The notes under the pieces are model-generated. The model did no database searches, was not told the DNA's origin, and worked only from the letters and a program-made list of their open reading frames with translations. Source: Halorussus gelatinilyticus (GTDB lineage: Archaea; Halobacteriota; Halobacteria; Halobacteriales; Haladaptataceae). From it: 64,000 nt of DNA. The translations under genes and the position numbers were made by a program. Positions 1 through 8,853 of the stretch are shown piece after piece (the stretch's first letter is position 1; every line of letters begins with the position of its first letter). The stretch covers positions 1,240,001-1,304,000 of the forward strand of contig NZ_CP096658.1 of NCBI RefSeq assembly GCF_023238445.1. Direction: 5' to 3'.

Positions 1-923
1 TGACGACCACGCTCGGGATGGCCGCGGGCGCAATCGGCGCGAGCGCGGTCTCGCTGGTCAAGACCGAGAAGGTAGACACTCTGTACGTCGCCAACGGGAT
101 GCTCGCGGGGCTGGTCGGCATCACGAGCAACACGAACGCGATTACGTGGGTCGGCGCGCTGGTCGTCGGTCTCGTCGCCGGCGGACAGCTCCCGGTCGTC
201 TTCGAGTTCGTCGAGAAGAAGCTAAAGATAGACGACGTGTGCGCGGTCTTCCCGGTCCACGGTTCGGCGGGGGTCCTCGGGGCGCTGTTGTTCCCCTTCT
301 TCGCCGTGCCGGGCTACGGGGTCAGCTTCGTCGCGCAGGCCGTCGGCGTCGCCGTCATCGCGCTGTGGACCGTCGCCGGGACGGGCCTCGTCTTCGGCGT
401 CCTGAAGCTACTGGGACAGGCCCGCGTCAGCGCCGAACACGAGCGCGAGGGTCTCGACATCACGGAACACGGCGTGGACACTTACCCCGAGTTCGGCGGT
501 CCCGACGTGGAGGGGAGCGCAGTGCGGACCGACGGTGCCGGACTGCGGGCCGACGGCGCGGGCGACCGACCCAACGCGGGGAGAATCAAGATGGTCACGG
601 CCGTCGTCCGGCCCGACCGTCTCAGCAACGTCAAGACGGCCTTGGCGCAGGTCGGCGCGCCGAGTCTCACGGTGACGAACGTCTCGGGGCGCGGGAGCCA
701 ACCCGCCAAGACCGGCCAGTGGCGCGGCGAGGAGTACACCGTGGACCTCCACCAGAAGGTGAAAGTCGAGTGCGTCGTCGCCGACGTGCCCGCCGACGAA
801 GTGGTGGAAGCCGTCCGCGAAGCCGCCGACACGGGCGAACCCGGCGACGGCAAGATATTCGTCGTGCCGGTCGAGGACGCCTGTCAGGTCCGGACCGGCG
901 TTCGCGGACCGGAAGCGGTGTAG
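1..923 (+). CDS. Ammonium transporter C-terminus fused in frame to a PII (GlnK) signalling domain, 5' partial
   Basis: The frame is already open at the left edge (codons from base 3). The first ~150 residues have the hydrophobic helices of the AmtB/Rh family and end with the typical transporter tail [10 protein letters not shown] ~30-residue Gly/Asp/Arg linker leads into a complete PII domain starting near [11 protein letters not shown]. It has the T-loop with the tyrosine that is uridylylated in bacterial PII (RGEEYTVD) and the ATP-binding end [16 protein letters not shown] and RTGVRGPEA. Amt moves ammonium across the membrane, and PII normally blocks it when nitrogen is plentiful. In most haloarchaea amt and glnK are separate neighbouring genes, so one continuous frame is unusual. 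An internal GTG with a good ribosome binding site (509-524) could also make free PII. Confidence 0.9.
   Translation, partial: TTTLGMAAGAIGASAVSLVKTEKVDTLYVANGMLAGLVGITSNTNAITWVGALVVGLVAGGQLPVVFEFVEKKLKIDDVCAVFPVHGSAGVLGALLFPFFAVPGYGVSFVAQAVGVAVIALWTVAGTGLVFGVLKLLGQARVSAEHEREGLDITEHGVDTYPEFGGPDVEGSAVRTDGAGLRADGAGDRPNAGRIKMVTAVVRPDRLSNVKTALAQVGAPSLTVTNVSGRGSQPAKTGQWRGEEYTVDLHQKVKVECVVADVPADEVVEAVREAADTGEPGDGKIFVVPVEDACQVRTGVRGPEAV
509..524 (+). promoter_or_regulatory. Internal Shine-Dalgarno plus GTG start, possible free PII start
   Basis: GGAGGGGAG lies 8 bases before an in-frame GTG at 522. Starting there gives a 133-residue protein with about 20 residues before IKMV, close to the N-terminal length of stand-alone haloarchaeal GlnK. 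It looks like a preserved glnK start inside the fused frame. Whether it is used is inference. Confidence 0.5.
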
Positions 924-1028
924 CGCGTTCGACCGCCGATTCGGTCCTCCTCTCCCTTCGACCGTCTCGCGCTCGATAGCCGCGCGGCGACGGCCAACAT
1001 ATATTCTCTCGGAGTAGTAAGACTCGGT

Positions 1029-1445
1029 ATGGCCGAACGAGAGACCACCGCCCGAACCGCGGACCGCCCTCCCACGACCGACGCGCGCCCGCCCGACGAC
1101 GACCCGAACACCCTGCTGAACGCCGTCGTCGGTGCCGTCGTCACCGTCGTCACCGCGCCCGCGCTCCCGTTCGCGGCCATCGCCGGCGGCGGCGTCGCGG
1201 GCTACCTGCAGGGCACCGACCTCAGAGAGGGCGCGACGGTCGGAGCCGTCTCGGGCGCGATAGCGACGATTCCGGCGTTCCTCTTCGCGTGGGTCGTCGC
1301 CGGGTTCCTGCTCATCGGGATGGACCCGTTCCTCGCGCTGTCGAGCCTCTTCGCGGTCTTCCTCTTCGTGCTGGTCGCGGGCTACCTCGTCGGTGCCGGG
1401 GCGGTCGGCGGCGCGCTCGGGGCGTACCTCCGCCGCGAACTGTGA
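1029..1445 (+). CDS. Small haloarchaeal membrane protein (DUF5518-like)
   Basis: 138 residues. A charged, disordered N-terminus (~25 residues) is followed by four hydrophobic segments rich in Gly and Ala (about residues 30-62, 65-82, 85-105 and 110-133), so it is an integral membrane protein. The Gly-rich helices resemble the haloarchaeal DUF5518 group, which is a family impression and not a search result. A TATA-like ACATATATTC about 27 bases before the ATG suggests a leaderless transcript. Function unknown. Confidence 0.75.
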   Translation: MAERETTARTADRPPTTDARPPDDDPNTLLNAVVGAVVTVVTAPALPFAAIAGGGVAGYLQGTDLREGATVGAVSGAIATIPAFLFAWVVAGFLLIGMDPFLALSSLFAVFLFVLVAGYLVGAGAVGGALGAYLRREL

Positions 1446-1488
1446 CCTCCCCGGACGTCTCGACCCGCCGTACGGACGCTTCGACCGC

Positions 1489-2508
1489 TCACCACGGGAA
1501 CAGCGGCGGGAGGACGCGTGACACCTCCGAGGCGGTGAGTTCCTCGCCGCCCTCGCCGTGGGTCATCGCCGGGTGCGGGCCGAACGAGGTGGCGTGGTCG
1601 AGGTACTGCTCGTATCCCGACTTCGCGCGCGGGGAGAACGGCGACCGCAGGTCCTGCTCCTCGAGCGCCCACTGGCCGAACCGCTCGTTGGCGTTCTCGT
1701 TCTGCCGCCACTCGCCGCCCGAGAGCCGACTTCCCTCCTCGAAATCGGTCTCGTCGCGCTTGCGTTCGTCGGCGTAGAGGTAGTGTTTCGGGTATCGGCT
1801 GGCGTCCCAGACCCGGACGAGCGTCGTCCCGTCGGCCATCGCCGCGAGTTCGAGGAAGGTGTACATGTTCGGCGGTTGGACGACGAACGCGGGCACCGTC
1901 TCCACGTCCATGCCGGTGGTTTCGAGGAACTCGACCGGGCCGAGTTCGTAGAACTTCTCGCGCATGATTTCGATGTACGTGTCGCTCCCGCCGAGCAGGA
2001 CCGAGGCGCGCACGCCCTCGACACCGCCGACCTCCTCGCGGACCGCGCCGCTCTCGAAGCGCTTGCCTTCGACGTCCGCCCGAAGCTTCGACTTCCCGCC
2101 GAACCAGTCGAGGTCGTCGCGCTCGATTATCTCCCGGACGAGGTTCTGCTCGCCGCGCTGGCCTTCGACGGCGACGTACGGCGGCTTCTCGTTCGCGTTC
2201 GTCCCGAGCGTCACGCTCGAATCCACGACGGTCCGGCCGTCGTCCGTGGAAAAGGAGAGTTCGATTTGGTTCTTCAGTCGGTACTGCCGCAGTCCCTCGT
2301 CGTACTCCGGGAGGTGCTTGCGCATCTCCTCGACCTCCCGCAAGTCGTCGGGGAGGTCGGTCACTTGGTCGGCGACGAACCACGCGTCGAGGCACTTGCC
2401 TCCGTAGTCTGGCATCGCGCTGTCGAGGTCGTCGCCGCCGTTCGCGCTGTCCTCGCTGTGGCCGGGAAGCAGGGTGACGGTCGTCGCCGAAGCGGCGCGT
2501 TCGACCAT
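1489..2508 (-). CDS. Conserved haloarchaeal protein of unknown function
   Basis: 339 residues, acidic, with no membrane segment and no motif that I recognise. The start is fixed by context: its ATG overlaps the TGA of the upstream gene (TGATG at 2506-2510), a typical translational-coupling arrangement, so the longer open frame to 3213 is not needed. The sequence looks globular, with a Trp/Tyr/Pro-rich C-terminus (VLPPLFPW at the end). It probably works with the exported protein encoded just upstream. Function not assigned. Confidence 0.7.
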   Translation of the reverse strand: MVERAASATTVTLLPGHSEDSANGGDDLDSAMPDYGGKCLDAWFVADQVTDLPDDLREVEEMRKHLPEYDEGLRQYRLKNQIELSFSTDDGRTVVDSSVTLGTNANEKPPYVAVEGQRGEQNLVREIIERDDLDWFGGKSKLRADVEGKRFESGAVREEVGGVEGVRASVLLGGSDTYIEIMREKFYELGPVEFLETTGMDVETVPAFVVQPPNMYTFLELAAMADGTTLVRVWDASRYPKHYLYADERKRDETDFEEGSRLSGGEWRQNENANERFGQWALEEQDLRSPFSPRAKSGYEQYLDHATSFGPHPAMTHGEGGEELTASEVSRVLPPLFPW

Positions 2509-3392
2509 CAGGACCACCCGCCTCCCAACTTCACTTCGGTCCCGGCGAGCGCGAGTCGGAACCGGTCGTCGCCCAGTTTCTCGAACCGGTAGTGTACGGT
2601 CGCACCGTCGGCGAAGACGAACTCGCCCTCCTCCCCGGTCTCGGACGCGGCGGTCACTTCGGTCCGCTCGTAGACGCCGTGGTCGAACTGGAGGTCCCGA
2701 AACGTCGCGGCGAGGCGCGCGCTCCCGACGGCGTCCACCGAATCGGTCGCCCGAATCGCGTCGAGAACGACCCCGCCGCGGTACGCGAGGTCGTCCCCGG
2801 AGTCGGGGTCGCGGTCGGCCGGGTACCACTCCAGTTCCAGCCGCGAGACCGCGTCGAGGAGGCTCCAATCCACGTCGCCGGCGTCCCAGAAGACTCGACC
2901 CGACGTCGCCTGCCGGACCGCGACCGGGTCGGACTCGGCGACCGGTTCGAGGTCCCCGTCGAGCGAGTCCGCCGGACGGTAGAGACGGAACCGGAACGCG
3001 ACGCGAGCGTCGGTTTCCTCCACTCGGCCGGGCGCGACGTCCGCGACGAAGTGCGGGGAAGCGGCGAGGTCGAAGGCCCCGACAGGCCGCGAAATCGCCG
3101 GGACCGACTCGCCGTCTGCCGACGCGTCGAGGCCGTACTCGCCTTCTGTGACGGCCACCGGGCGGTCGGTCCGTGCGGTCCGCGACAGTCGAACCTCGCC
3201 GTCGGCTTCCCACCCGTCCAGACCCGACTCGAACGTGCCGAGCGAGAGGGCGTCGGTCAGTCCGGAGTCGGTCGATTCGGCGTCGGCGGCGGTCGAGGTG
3301 ACCGAACCGAGCAGGGGCGAAACGCCGACGGCCGCGAGCGACGAGAGGACTCGCCGTCTCGACGCGCGACCGCTCGAAAGCTCTGGTGTCAT
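2508..3392 (-). CDS. Tat-exported protein of unknown function
   Basis: 294 residues from the ATG at 3392. The N-terminus [20 protein letters not shown] is a twin-arginine signal: RRR, a hydrophobic stretch, then small residues. There is no lipobox cysteine, so the mature protein is probably free outside the membrane. The rest is beta-rich, with phrases such as [15 protein letters not shown]. An ATG at 3434 is possible, but a TATA-like GATTAATCC about 30 bases before 3392 favours the shorter leaderless start. It is translationally coupled to the gene at 1489-2508. Role unknown. Confidence 0.7.
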   Translation of the reverse strand: MTPELSSGRASRRRVLSSLAAVGVSPLLGSVTSTAADAESTDSGLTDALSLGTFESGLDGWEADGEVRLSRTARTDRPVAVTEGEYGLDASADGESVPAISRPVGAFDLAASPHFVADVAPGRVEETDARVAFRFRLYRPADSLDGDLEPVAESDPVAVRQATSGRVFWDAGDVDWSLLDAVSRLELEWYPADRDPDSGDDLAYRGGVVLDAIRATDSVDAVGSARLAATFRDLQFDHGVYERTEVTAASETGEEGEFVFADGATVHYRFEKLGDDRFRLALAGTEVKLGGGWS

Positions 3393-3481
3393 TTCGGCTT
3401 TCCGTGCGTAGGGGGGTCGGATTAATCTTCTCACCGTTTCGGTCGGAACCTTTACCGTTTCACGCGGTCGCCGAGACAGAA
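3393..3481. promoter_or_regulatory. Divergent promoter region (exported protein / hemL)
   Basis: The 89 bases between divergent start codons hold a TATA-like GATTAATCC (minus strand, ~3419-3427) and CCTTTACCG (plus strand, ~3450-3458). Each lies about 25-30 bases before its ATG, as for leaderless haloarchaeal genes. Confidence 0.55.
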
Positions 3482-4855
3482 ATGGACTTCACGAAGGAGT
3501 CCGAAGTCCGGACCATGCACGACGCCAACTCCCGCGAGTTGTACGACCGGGCGCTCTCGGTCCTGCCCGGCGGGGTCAACTCCCCGGTTCGGGCCGTCAG
3601 ACCCTACCCCTTCTTCGTCGAGCGCGGCGACGGCGCGCACGTCGTCGATGCCGACGGGAACAAGTTCATCGACTACGTGATGGGCTACGGTCCCCTGCTT
3701 CTGGGCCACGACCTACCACAGGAAGTCGAGTCCCGGATTCAGTCCCAGCTCTCGGACGGGCCGATGTACGGCGCGCCCGCCGAGGTCGAGGTCGAACTCG
3801 CGGAGTTCATCGCGCGCCACGTCCAGAGCGTCGAGATGCTCCGGTTCGTCAACTCGGGCACCGAGGCGACCACCTCCGCGGTCCGCCTCGCGCGGGGCTA
3901 CACCGGCCGGGACAAGGTGGTCGTGATGCAGGGCGGCTACCACGGTGCCCAGGAATCGACGCTCGTGGAGGGGAAGTCGGGCGGCACCGGAACGCCGAGT
4001 TCGGCCGGGATTCCCCAATCTTTCGCCGAGGAGACTATCACCGTCCCGTTCAACGACGAGCGGGCCGTCCGCGAGGTGTTCGAGGCCCGCGGCGACGAAA
4101 TCGCGGCGGTCCTGACCGAACCGATTCTGGGCAACTGCGCGTCGGTCGGTCCGGTCGAGGAGTACCTCGATAGCCTGCGCGAAACCACCGAGGAACACGG
4201 CGCGCTCCTAATTTTCGACGAGGTGATGACCGGGTTCCGGGTCGGCGGTCTCCAGTGCGCCCAAGGCAAGTTCGGCGTCACGCCCGACCTGACGACGTTC
4301 GCCAAGGTCATCGGCGGCGGCTTCCCGGTGGGAGCCGTCGGCGGACCCGCCGAAATCATGGAGTCGTTCACGCCGACCGGCGACGTGTTCCAAGCGGGCA
4401 CCTACTCGGGCCACCCGCTCTCGCTGACCGCGGGGCTGGAGATGCTTCGCTACGCCGCCGAAAACGACGTGTACGACTACCTCGCGGACCTCGGCGACCA
4501 GTTGCGCTCGGGGCTGACGGACGTCCTCGAAGACCGCGCCCCGGAGTACACGGTCACGGGCTACGACAGCATGTTCAAGGTCGTCTTCACGCGCGACGGT
4601 CCGCGGGACCGCTCGGGGCAGTGCGAAGCCGGATGCCGACAGGACCCCGACTGCCCCCGGTTCGACTACTGCCCGAAGAACAAGGCCGACGTGGCTGCCG
4701 CCGAGACCGAGCGGTGGGAACGGCTGTTCTGGCCCGCGATGCGCGACGAGGGCGTCTTCCTCACCGCCAACCAGTACGAGTCGCAGTTCCTCAGCTACGC
4801 CCACACCGAGGAGGACGTCGAGGAGACGCTGGAAGCGTACAAGTCGGCGCTGTAG
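3482..4855 (+). CDS. hemL: Glutamate-1-semialdehyde 2,1-aminomutase
   Basis: 457 residues. It converts glutamate-1-semialdehyde to 5-aminolevulinate, the entry to tetrapyrrole synthesis. Family marks: [12 protein letters not shown] near the N-terminus, [20 protein letters not shown], and the PLP-binding lysine in [18 protein letters not shown] (K275). The start at 3482 fits a TATA-like CCTTTACCG about 30 bases upstream; an ATG at 3515 is the alternative. Between [10 protein letters not shown] and WERLFWPAM there is a cysteine-rich insertion with spacing CX3CX5CX5C (4622-4672) that the common bacterial enzyme lacks. hemC and hemD follow nearby, so this is a haem/cobamide/sirohaem block. Confidence 0.95.
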   Translation: MDFTKESEVRTMHDANSRELYDRALSVLPGGVNSPVRAVRPYPFFVERGDGAHVVDADGNKFIDYVMGYGPLLLGHDLPQEVESRIQSQLSDGPMYGAPAEVEVELAEFIARHVQSVEMLRFVNSGTEATTSAVRLARGYTGRDKVVVMQGGYHGAQESTLVEGKSGGTGTPSSAGIPQSFAEETITVPFNDERAVREVFEARGDEIAAVLTEPILGNCASVGPVEEYLDSLRETTEEHGALLIFDEVMTGFRVGGLQCAQGKFGVTPDLTTFAKVIGGGFPVGAVGGPAEIMESFTPTGDVFQAGTYSGHPLSLTAGLEMLRYAAENDVYDYLADLGDQLRSGLTDVLEDRAPEYTVTGYDSMFKVVFTRDGPRDRSGQCEAGCRQDPDCPRFDYCPKNKADVAAAETERWERLFWPAMRDEGVFLTANQYESQFLSYAHTEEDVEETLEAYKSAL

Positions 4856-4891
4856 CGGGCCGGACGACCGCGTTCGTCCGCGTCCGCCGAT

Positions 4892-5098
4892 CTACGGCCC
4901 GGAGTAGTCCACTTTCCCCTCCTGTTCGGTCGTCTCTATCGAGTAGAGTCGCGAGTACGGGAGGTGGAGATACCGGCCGCCCGACCGCTGGACGCGGACT
5001 CCGTGGACCCTCCCGGAGTCCGAAATCTTCTCGGCGTCCACTTCGACCGTCTCGACTCCCTCGGGGGCGTCGTAGGTGACTGTAGCCACGACTCGCAC
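4892..5098 (-). CDS. Small haloarchaeal protein of unknown function
   Basis: 68 residues, GTG start. It begins RVVATVTYDAPEGVETVEVD and ends KVDYSGP. The alternating hydrophobic/acidic pattern suggests a small all-beta fold. No cysteine pairs, signal or membrane segment. It points towards hemL, and its 5' end faces the membrane gene at 5183. Codon usage matches the neighbours, which supports a real gene. Confidence 0.7.
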   Translation of the reverse strand: MRVVATVTYDAPEGVETVEVDAEKISDSGRVHGVRVQRSGGRYLHLPYSRLYSIETTEQEGKVDYSGP

Positions 5099-5182
5099 GT
5101 GAACCTCGATTTCGATAACTCCACTGGCGAGTTCCGAGAGCCAGACGACACGCGTTTAGGCACCGAGTCCGCAGTACCGACC

Positions 5183-5653
5183 ATGAGCAGCGAACGGACG
5201 AATCGGGGGCGGATACGACGCCGCCAGTCCCACCACTGGTACTGGGTGGCCGCCATCCCCGCGGGCTTTCTCCTCTGGATGCTGACGCTGGCGTGGCTGG
5301 CGATGGCCGCCTCGTGGGAGGCGTTCGGGTTCGGCGCGGACGTGGTGAACCTCTCGCTGGTCGCGCTCGGCGTTCCCTTCGCCTTCCTGACGGCGTACTT
5401 CCCGGTGGCGGTCTACCGGGACGCCGACTACGTGAACCGCACCAGCGGGCAGTGGGCACCCAATCCGATGCGTCAGGCGCTACTGGCCGCGCCCGGACTG
5501 GTCGTCCTCGTCGCCGTCGGGGTAGCCGCGTTCGTCGTCGGACTCCCGCCGACGTGGCCGGTCGTCGCCGGGTTCGCGGTCAGCGTCCCCTTCGCGGTCT
5601 ACTACCTGAAGGAGCGCCGCGAGCGCGTCGGGACGCCCGACGTGCCGTGGTGA
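5183..5653 (+). CDS. Four-helix membrane protein of unknown function
   Basis: 156 residues. After a basic N-terminus (RGRIRRRQSHH) there are four hydrophobic segments at about residues 20-42, 50-75, 95-115 and 118-138, ending in a short basic tail. The ATG at 5183 is preferred over upstream in-frame codons because the added upstream sequence is not hydrophobic and runs over the promoter of the opposite gene. Function unknown. It lies between hemL and hemC, but nothing in it points to haem metabolism. Confidence 0.7.
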   Translation: MSSERTNRGRIRRRQSHHWYWVAAIPAGFLLWMLTLAWLAMAASWEAFGFGADVVNLSLVALGVPFAFLTAYFPVAVYRDADYVNRTSGQWAPNPMRQALLAAPGLVVLVAVGVAAFVVGLPPTWPVVAGFAVSVPFAVYYLKERRERVGTPDVPW

Positions 5654-5747
5654 GTCCGGCGCGGCGACGTTCCCTTCTCGGTCGAATCGTCCGTATCCGC
5701 CCGCAAAAACGAACAAGTGTTTCAACCTCCGACGCCGACCCTCTCCT

Positions 5748-6890
5748 ATGAGCAACCACGGCACAGAGATACGCCTCGCCACGCGGGGGTCGGACCTCGC
5801 GCTCCGGCAGGCGGGCGAAGTGAAGACGGCGCTGGAGGACCGGCGGTTCTCGGTCGAACTGGTCGAAGTCGAGACCACCGGCGACGAGATTCAGGACGAA
5901 CTCATCCACCGACTCGGCAAGACGGGCGCGTTCGTCCGGAGCTTGGACGAGAAGGTGATGAACGGGGAGTTGGACGGCGCGATTCACTCGATGAAGGACA
6001 TGCCGACCGAGAGCCCCGAGGAGTTGGTCGTCGCGGCCATCCCCGAGCGCGCGAGCGCTAACGACGTACTCGTCACGCCCGACGGGAAGGAACTGGACGA
6101 ACTCCCGGAGGGCGCGACGGTCGGGACCTCCAGTCTGCGGCGGAAGGCCCAACTGCTCCACCGCCGACCCGACCTGAACGTCGAGCCGCTCCGGGGGAAC
6201 GTGGACACGCGCGCCGAGAAGTTGCTCGCGCCCGCGCTCCAAGACGAACACGAGCGCCGGACCGAGGCCGAGAAGGAGAAGCAGTCGGACAAGGCGATGG
6301 CCCAGAAGGGCCACAAGAAGGAGTACGAGGGCGAGTTCGACAGGACCGTCGAGGAGTGGTTCAACGACCTCGCGGAGATAGAGCGCCGGGCGCTGGAGCG
6401 AGAAGTCGAGACCGAATTCGAGGCCATCGTCCTCGCGCAGGCCGGACTGGAGCGGAGCGGTCTCGCGCACCACCTCGACTACGTGGAACTGCCGAAGGGC
6501 GAGTTCGTGCCCGCGCCGGGGCAGGGCGCGCTCGCGGTGACGGCGCTCGACGGCGACCTCGCGGGCGACCTGAACGCGGTGCTGGACCACCCGCGGACGC
6601 GGGTCGAGACGACCGTCGAGCGCACCATCCTCGCCGAGTTGGGCGGGGGTTGCGTCGCGCCGATGGGCGTCCACGGCCTGATTCAGGGCGAGAACGTCCA
6701 CGTGGACGTGCAGGTCTTCTCCCAAGACGGGACGGAAATCGTGGAGGTCAGCCGCGACGTGCCCGTCGAGAATCACGTCTCGGCCGCGAAGGACCTCGCC
6801 GGCGACCTCGCCGCGAGGGGGGCCGACGACCTGATCGCGGCCGCGAAACGCGACGAAACGCCCGACGCCAAGCGCGAAGCCGAAAAATGA
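5748..6890 (+). CDS. hemC: Hydroxymethylbilane synthase (porphobilinogen deaminase)
   Basis: 380 residues. It polymerises four porphobilinogens into hydroxymethylbilane. Seen: IRLATRGSDLALRQA, HSMKDMPTE, GTSSLRRKAQL, LRGNVDTR, and the dipyrromethane-cofactor cysteine C302 in GGGCVAPMGVHG. It is about 65 residues longer than bacterial HemC because of a highly charged insertion (about residues 165-225, rich in Glu/Lys) before AIVLAQAGLERSG; to my recollection other haloarchaeal enzymes carry a similar insertion. Its last codons overlap the start of hemD (ATGA), showing translational coupling. Confidence 0.96.
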   Translation: MSNHGTEIRLATRGSDLALRQAGEVKTALEDRRFSVELVEVETTGDEIQDELIHRLGKTGAFVRSLDEKVMNGELDGAIHSMKDMPTESPEELVVAAIPERASANDVLVTPDGKELDELPEGATVGTSSLRRKAQLLHRRPDLNVEPLRGNVDTRAEKLLAPALQDEHERRTEAEKEKQSDKAMAQKGHKKEYEGEFDRTVEEWFNDLAEIERRALEREVETEFEAIVLAQAGLERSGLAHHLDYVELPKGEFVPAPGQGALAVTALDGDLAGDLNAVLDHPRTRVETTVERTILAELGGGCVAPMGVHGLIQGENVHVDVQVFSQDGTEIVEVSRDVPVENHVSAAKDLAGDLAARGADDLIAAAKRDETPDAKREAEK

Positions 6891-7642
6891 CGACGCACGC
6901 CAACCGCGACGTGCGCGCGGCCGTCTTCCGCCCGGACGACGAGCGACTCGCTGAGGCGGTCGAACTGCTGGACTCGCTCGGTGCCGACCCGGTCGCCGAC
7001 CCGATGCTCGAAGTCCGACCGACCGGCGACGCGCCCGCCGACGGCGAGTACGTGATTCTGACGAGCAAGACCGGCGTGGAGTTGGCGGCCGACGCGGGGT
7101 GGGAACCGGGCGACGCCACCGTCTGCGCCATCGGCGAGAGTACCGCCGACGCGCTCCGCGACGCGGGCTATAGGGTGGACCTCGTGCCCGAGGAGTACTC
7201 CTCGTCGGGGCTGGTCGAAGCCCTCGACGGCGAGGTCGAAGGTGTGCGCGTCGAAGTCGCCCGGAGCGACCACGGGAGCGAGGTCCTGACCGACGGTCTC
7301 CGCGACGCCGGCGCGGTCGTAAATGAAACTACGCTATATGAATTAGTCCGGCCCGCAACCTCTGGCGAGTCCGCCGCGCTCGCCGCGGAGGGCGGTCTCG
7401 ACGCCGCGCTGTTCACGTCCTCGCTGACGGTGGCGCACTTCTTGGACGCCGCCGAGGAGCGAGGCGTCCGCGAGGAGGCGATAGCGAGGCTGAACGACGC
7501 CGTCGTCGGCGCTATCGGCGAGCCGACCCGCGAGACGGCCGAGGCGGAGGGCATCGCGGTGGACGTGGTCCCCGAGCGAGCCGACTTCGAGGAGTTGGCC
7601 TGCGAGGCCGTCGAGGCGGCCGCGCCGACCTACCACGAGTAA
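6887..7642 (+). CDS. hemD: Uroporphyrinogen-III synthase
   Basis: 251 residues; its ATG overlaps the hemC TGA (ATGA at 6887-6890). HemD closes and inverts ring D of hydroxymethylbilane. The family is poorly conserved, but the two-lobe pattern is visible: AVFRPDDERLAEAVELLDSLG, VILTSKTGVELAAD, VCAIGESTADALRDAG, then in the second lobe ALFTSSLTVAHFLDAAEE and VGAIGEPTRETAEAEG. Position after hemC is the strongest evidence. A short AT-rich stretch lies inside the gene around 7320-7345 (VNETTLYEL), with no frame disruption. Confidence 0.92.
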   Translation: MTTHANRDVRAAVFRPDDERLAEAVELLDSLGADPVADPMLEVRPTGDAPADGEYVILTSKTGVELAADAGWEPGDATVCAIGESTADALRDAGYRVDLVPEEYSSSGLVEALDGEVEGVRVEVARSDHGSEVLTDGLRDAGAVVNETTLYELVRPATSGESAALAAEGGLDAALFTSSLTVAHFLDAAEERGVREEAIARLNDAVVGAIGEPTRETAEAEGIAVDVVPERADFEELACEAVEAAAPTYHE

Positions 7643-7776
7643 CGGATTTTGGACGCCGCTGGCTTTTCGGGGACTCCGGGTACGTACGGCGACCGAGAAC
7701 CATTCTCGACTCGAAACGAAGGGCCGTCCCGCCTCGCCGAGCGACACTTCAGCGACGAGACCGAACTATCCGGACG

Positions 7777-8472
7777 GTGACCGACGCCATCAATCGCTGT
7801 CCGGACCACGGCTTCGTGACCGCATCCGAAACCGAGGGCGAGGAGAGTTCCGGCGACGAGACCTGCCCCGAGTGCGGAGGCAACGTCGAGCGAGTCCTCT
7901 CGGGCGAGCGCAGACGCCGCCTCTCGACGTTCGTCAGCGGTGCGCTCCGGCACTTCCCCGCGGACGCGGGTCTCGAACTCGACGCGCAGGGGTTGACCGA
8001 CCGGGCCGCCCTCGAAGCGGCAGTGGGTCGGAAATACGACTGGGCCGACGAAGACGCTCTCGCGGCCGTGATTGCCACCGACCCGAAAGGCCGGTTCGAG
8101 CGCCGCGAGACGGCCTCGGGAACGGAGGTTCGGGCGGCCTACGGCCACTCGGTGGCGGTGACGCTGGACGACGAGGGAAGCGACGCGGACGACGACGGCG
8201 ACGTGCCCGACCGCCTCTACCACGGGACGGACCCCGCGAATCTGGGCGCGATTCGCGCCGAGGGACTGCGGCCGATGGACCGCCAATCGGTGCATCTCTC
8301 GGGGAGTCGCGCGACCGCCCGCGAGGTCGGGCGGCGGCACGCGCCCGAGCCGGTGGTGCTGGAGATCGACGCCGCCGAGTTGGTCGCGGACGGGTTCGGA
8401 GTCTCGAAGCGAGGGACCGAGACGTACATCGTCGGGCGGGTGCCGCCGGAGTATCTGACCGTTCTTAGCTAA
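7777..8472 (+). CDS. kptA: RNA 2'-phosphotransferase (Tpt1/KptA family)
   Basis: 231 residues, GTG start. It transfers the splice-junction 2'-phosphate of RNA to NAD+, giving ADP-ribose 1'',2''-cyclic phosphate. An N-terminal zinc ribbon (RCPDHGF, then CPECGGNV) precedes the catalytic core: RRLSTFVSGALRHFP, the histidine in AAYGHSVAV, the lobe-2 motif LYHGTDPANLGAIRAEGL, VHLSGSRATAREVGRRH, and VSKRGTETYIVGRVPPEYL. All four R/H/R/R-type elements look present, so it should be active. The zinc ribbon extension is common in haloarchaeal versions. Confidence 0.93.
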   Translation: MTDAINRCPDHGFVTASETEGEESSGDETCPECGGNVERVLSGERRRRLSTFVSGALRHFPADAGLELDAQGLTDRAALEAAVGRKYDWADEDALAAVIATDPKGRFERRETASGTEVRAAYGHSVAVTLDDEGSDADDDGDVPDRLYHGTDPANLGAIRAEGLRPMDRQSVHLSGSRATAREVGRRHAPEPVVLEIDAAELVADGFGVSKRGTETYIVGRVPPEYLTVLS

Positions 8473-8853
8473 CTATAGAGTTGTTTCGTGATTGTCTATG
8501 CTCGTTTAGAGTGTGAGATTCTGTTTCTAGAAAATATTTGCGTGTGTTTAAGGACTCGGGGAAGTCGGCTTCGACGACGGGAGAACCGTTCGAGACAGCT
8601 AGCTTCAGGCTCGACCCACAGAGTTACCGCGACGGCACCGCGTCAGCCTCACACCTCCCCAGCCTCGAGGCCCCGTTCGCGGCCGCTCCCTCGCGTGATG
8701 GGCGTGGCGCGCGAACGCGCCACGCCCGCACGCGCCGGTCGGAAGCGTCGAGGACGCGACGGAGTGGAGAGAGAAAATCCCGCGAGACCTCCGAAAGCCC
8801 GAAGCGAGCGAGACGCGGAACTTTATAAGTAATAGCGACTTACCTCTCTCCGA
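8473..8853. other. Intergenic region with AT-rich part, strong hairpin and promoter
   Basis: 381 bases without a convincing gene. The first ~85 bases are AT-rich for this genome and include the 10-base palindrome TTTCTAGAAA. The middle is GC-rich and holds a 12-bp hairpin (8700-8727). The end carries the promoter of the DHH nuclease gene: ACTTTATAAG at 8821-8830, about 27 bases before the ATG. A 96-codon open frame (8538-8828) has a composition unlike acidic halophile proteins. Confidence 0.6.
8700..8727. repeat. 12-bp perfect hairpin
   Basis: GGGCGTGGCGCG, loop CGAA, then the exact complement. It is not followed by a T-run, so it is not a classic terminator. It may be a structural element or a remnant repeat. 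Confidence 0.6.

Noticed and set aside
7708-7731. ORB-like match CGACTCGAAACGAAGGGCCG
   Set aside because: Keeps GAAACGAAGGG but lacks the final GGT and the CCA half; weak and alone.
8538-8828. 96-codon frame upstream of the DHH nuclease
   Set aside because: Arg/Ser-rich, basic, covers the hairpin and runs into the nuclease promoter.
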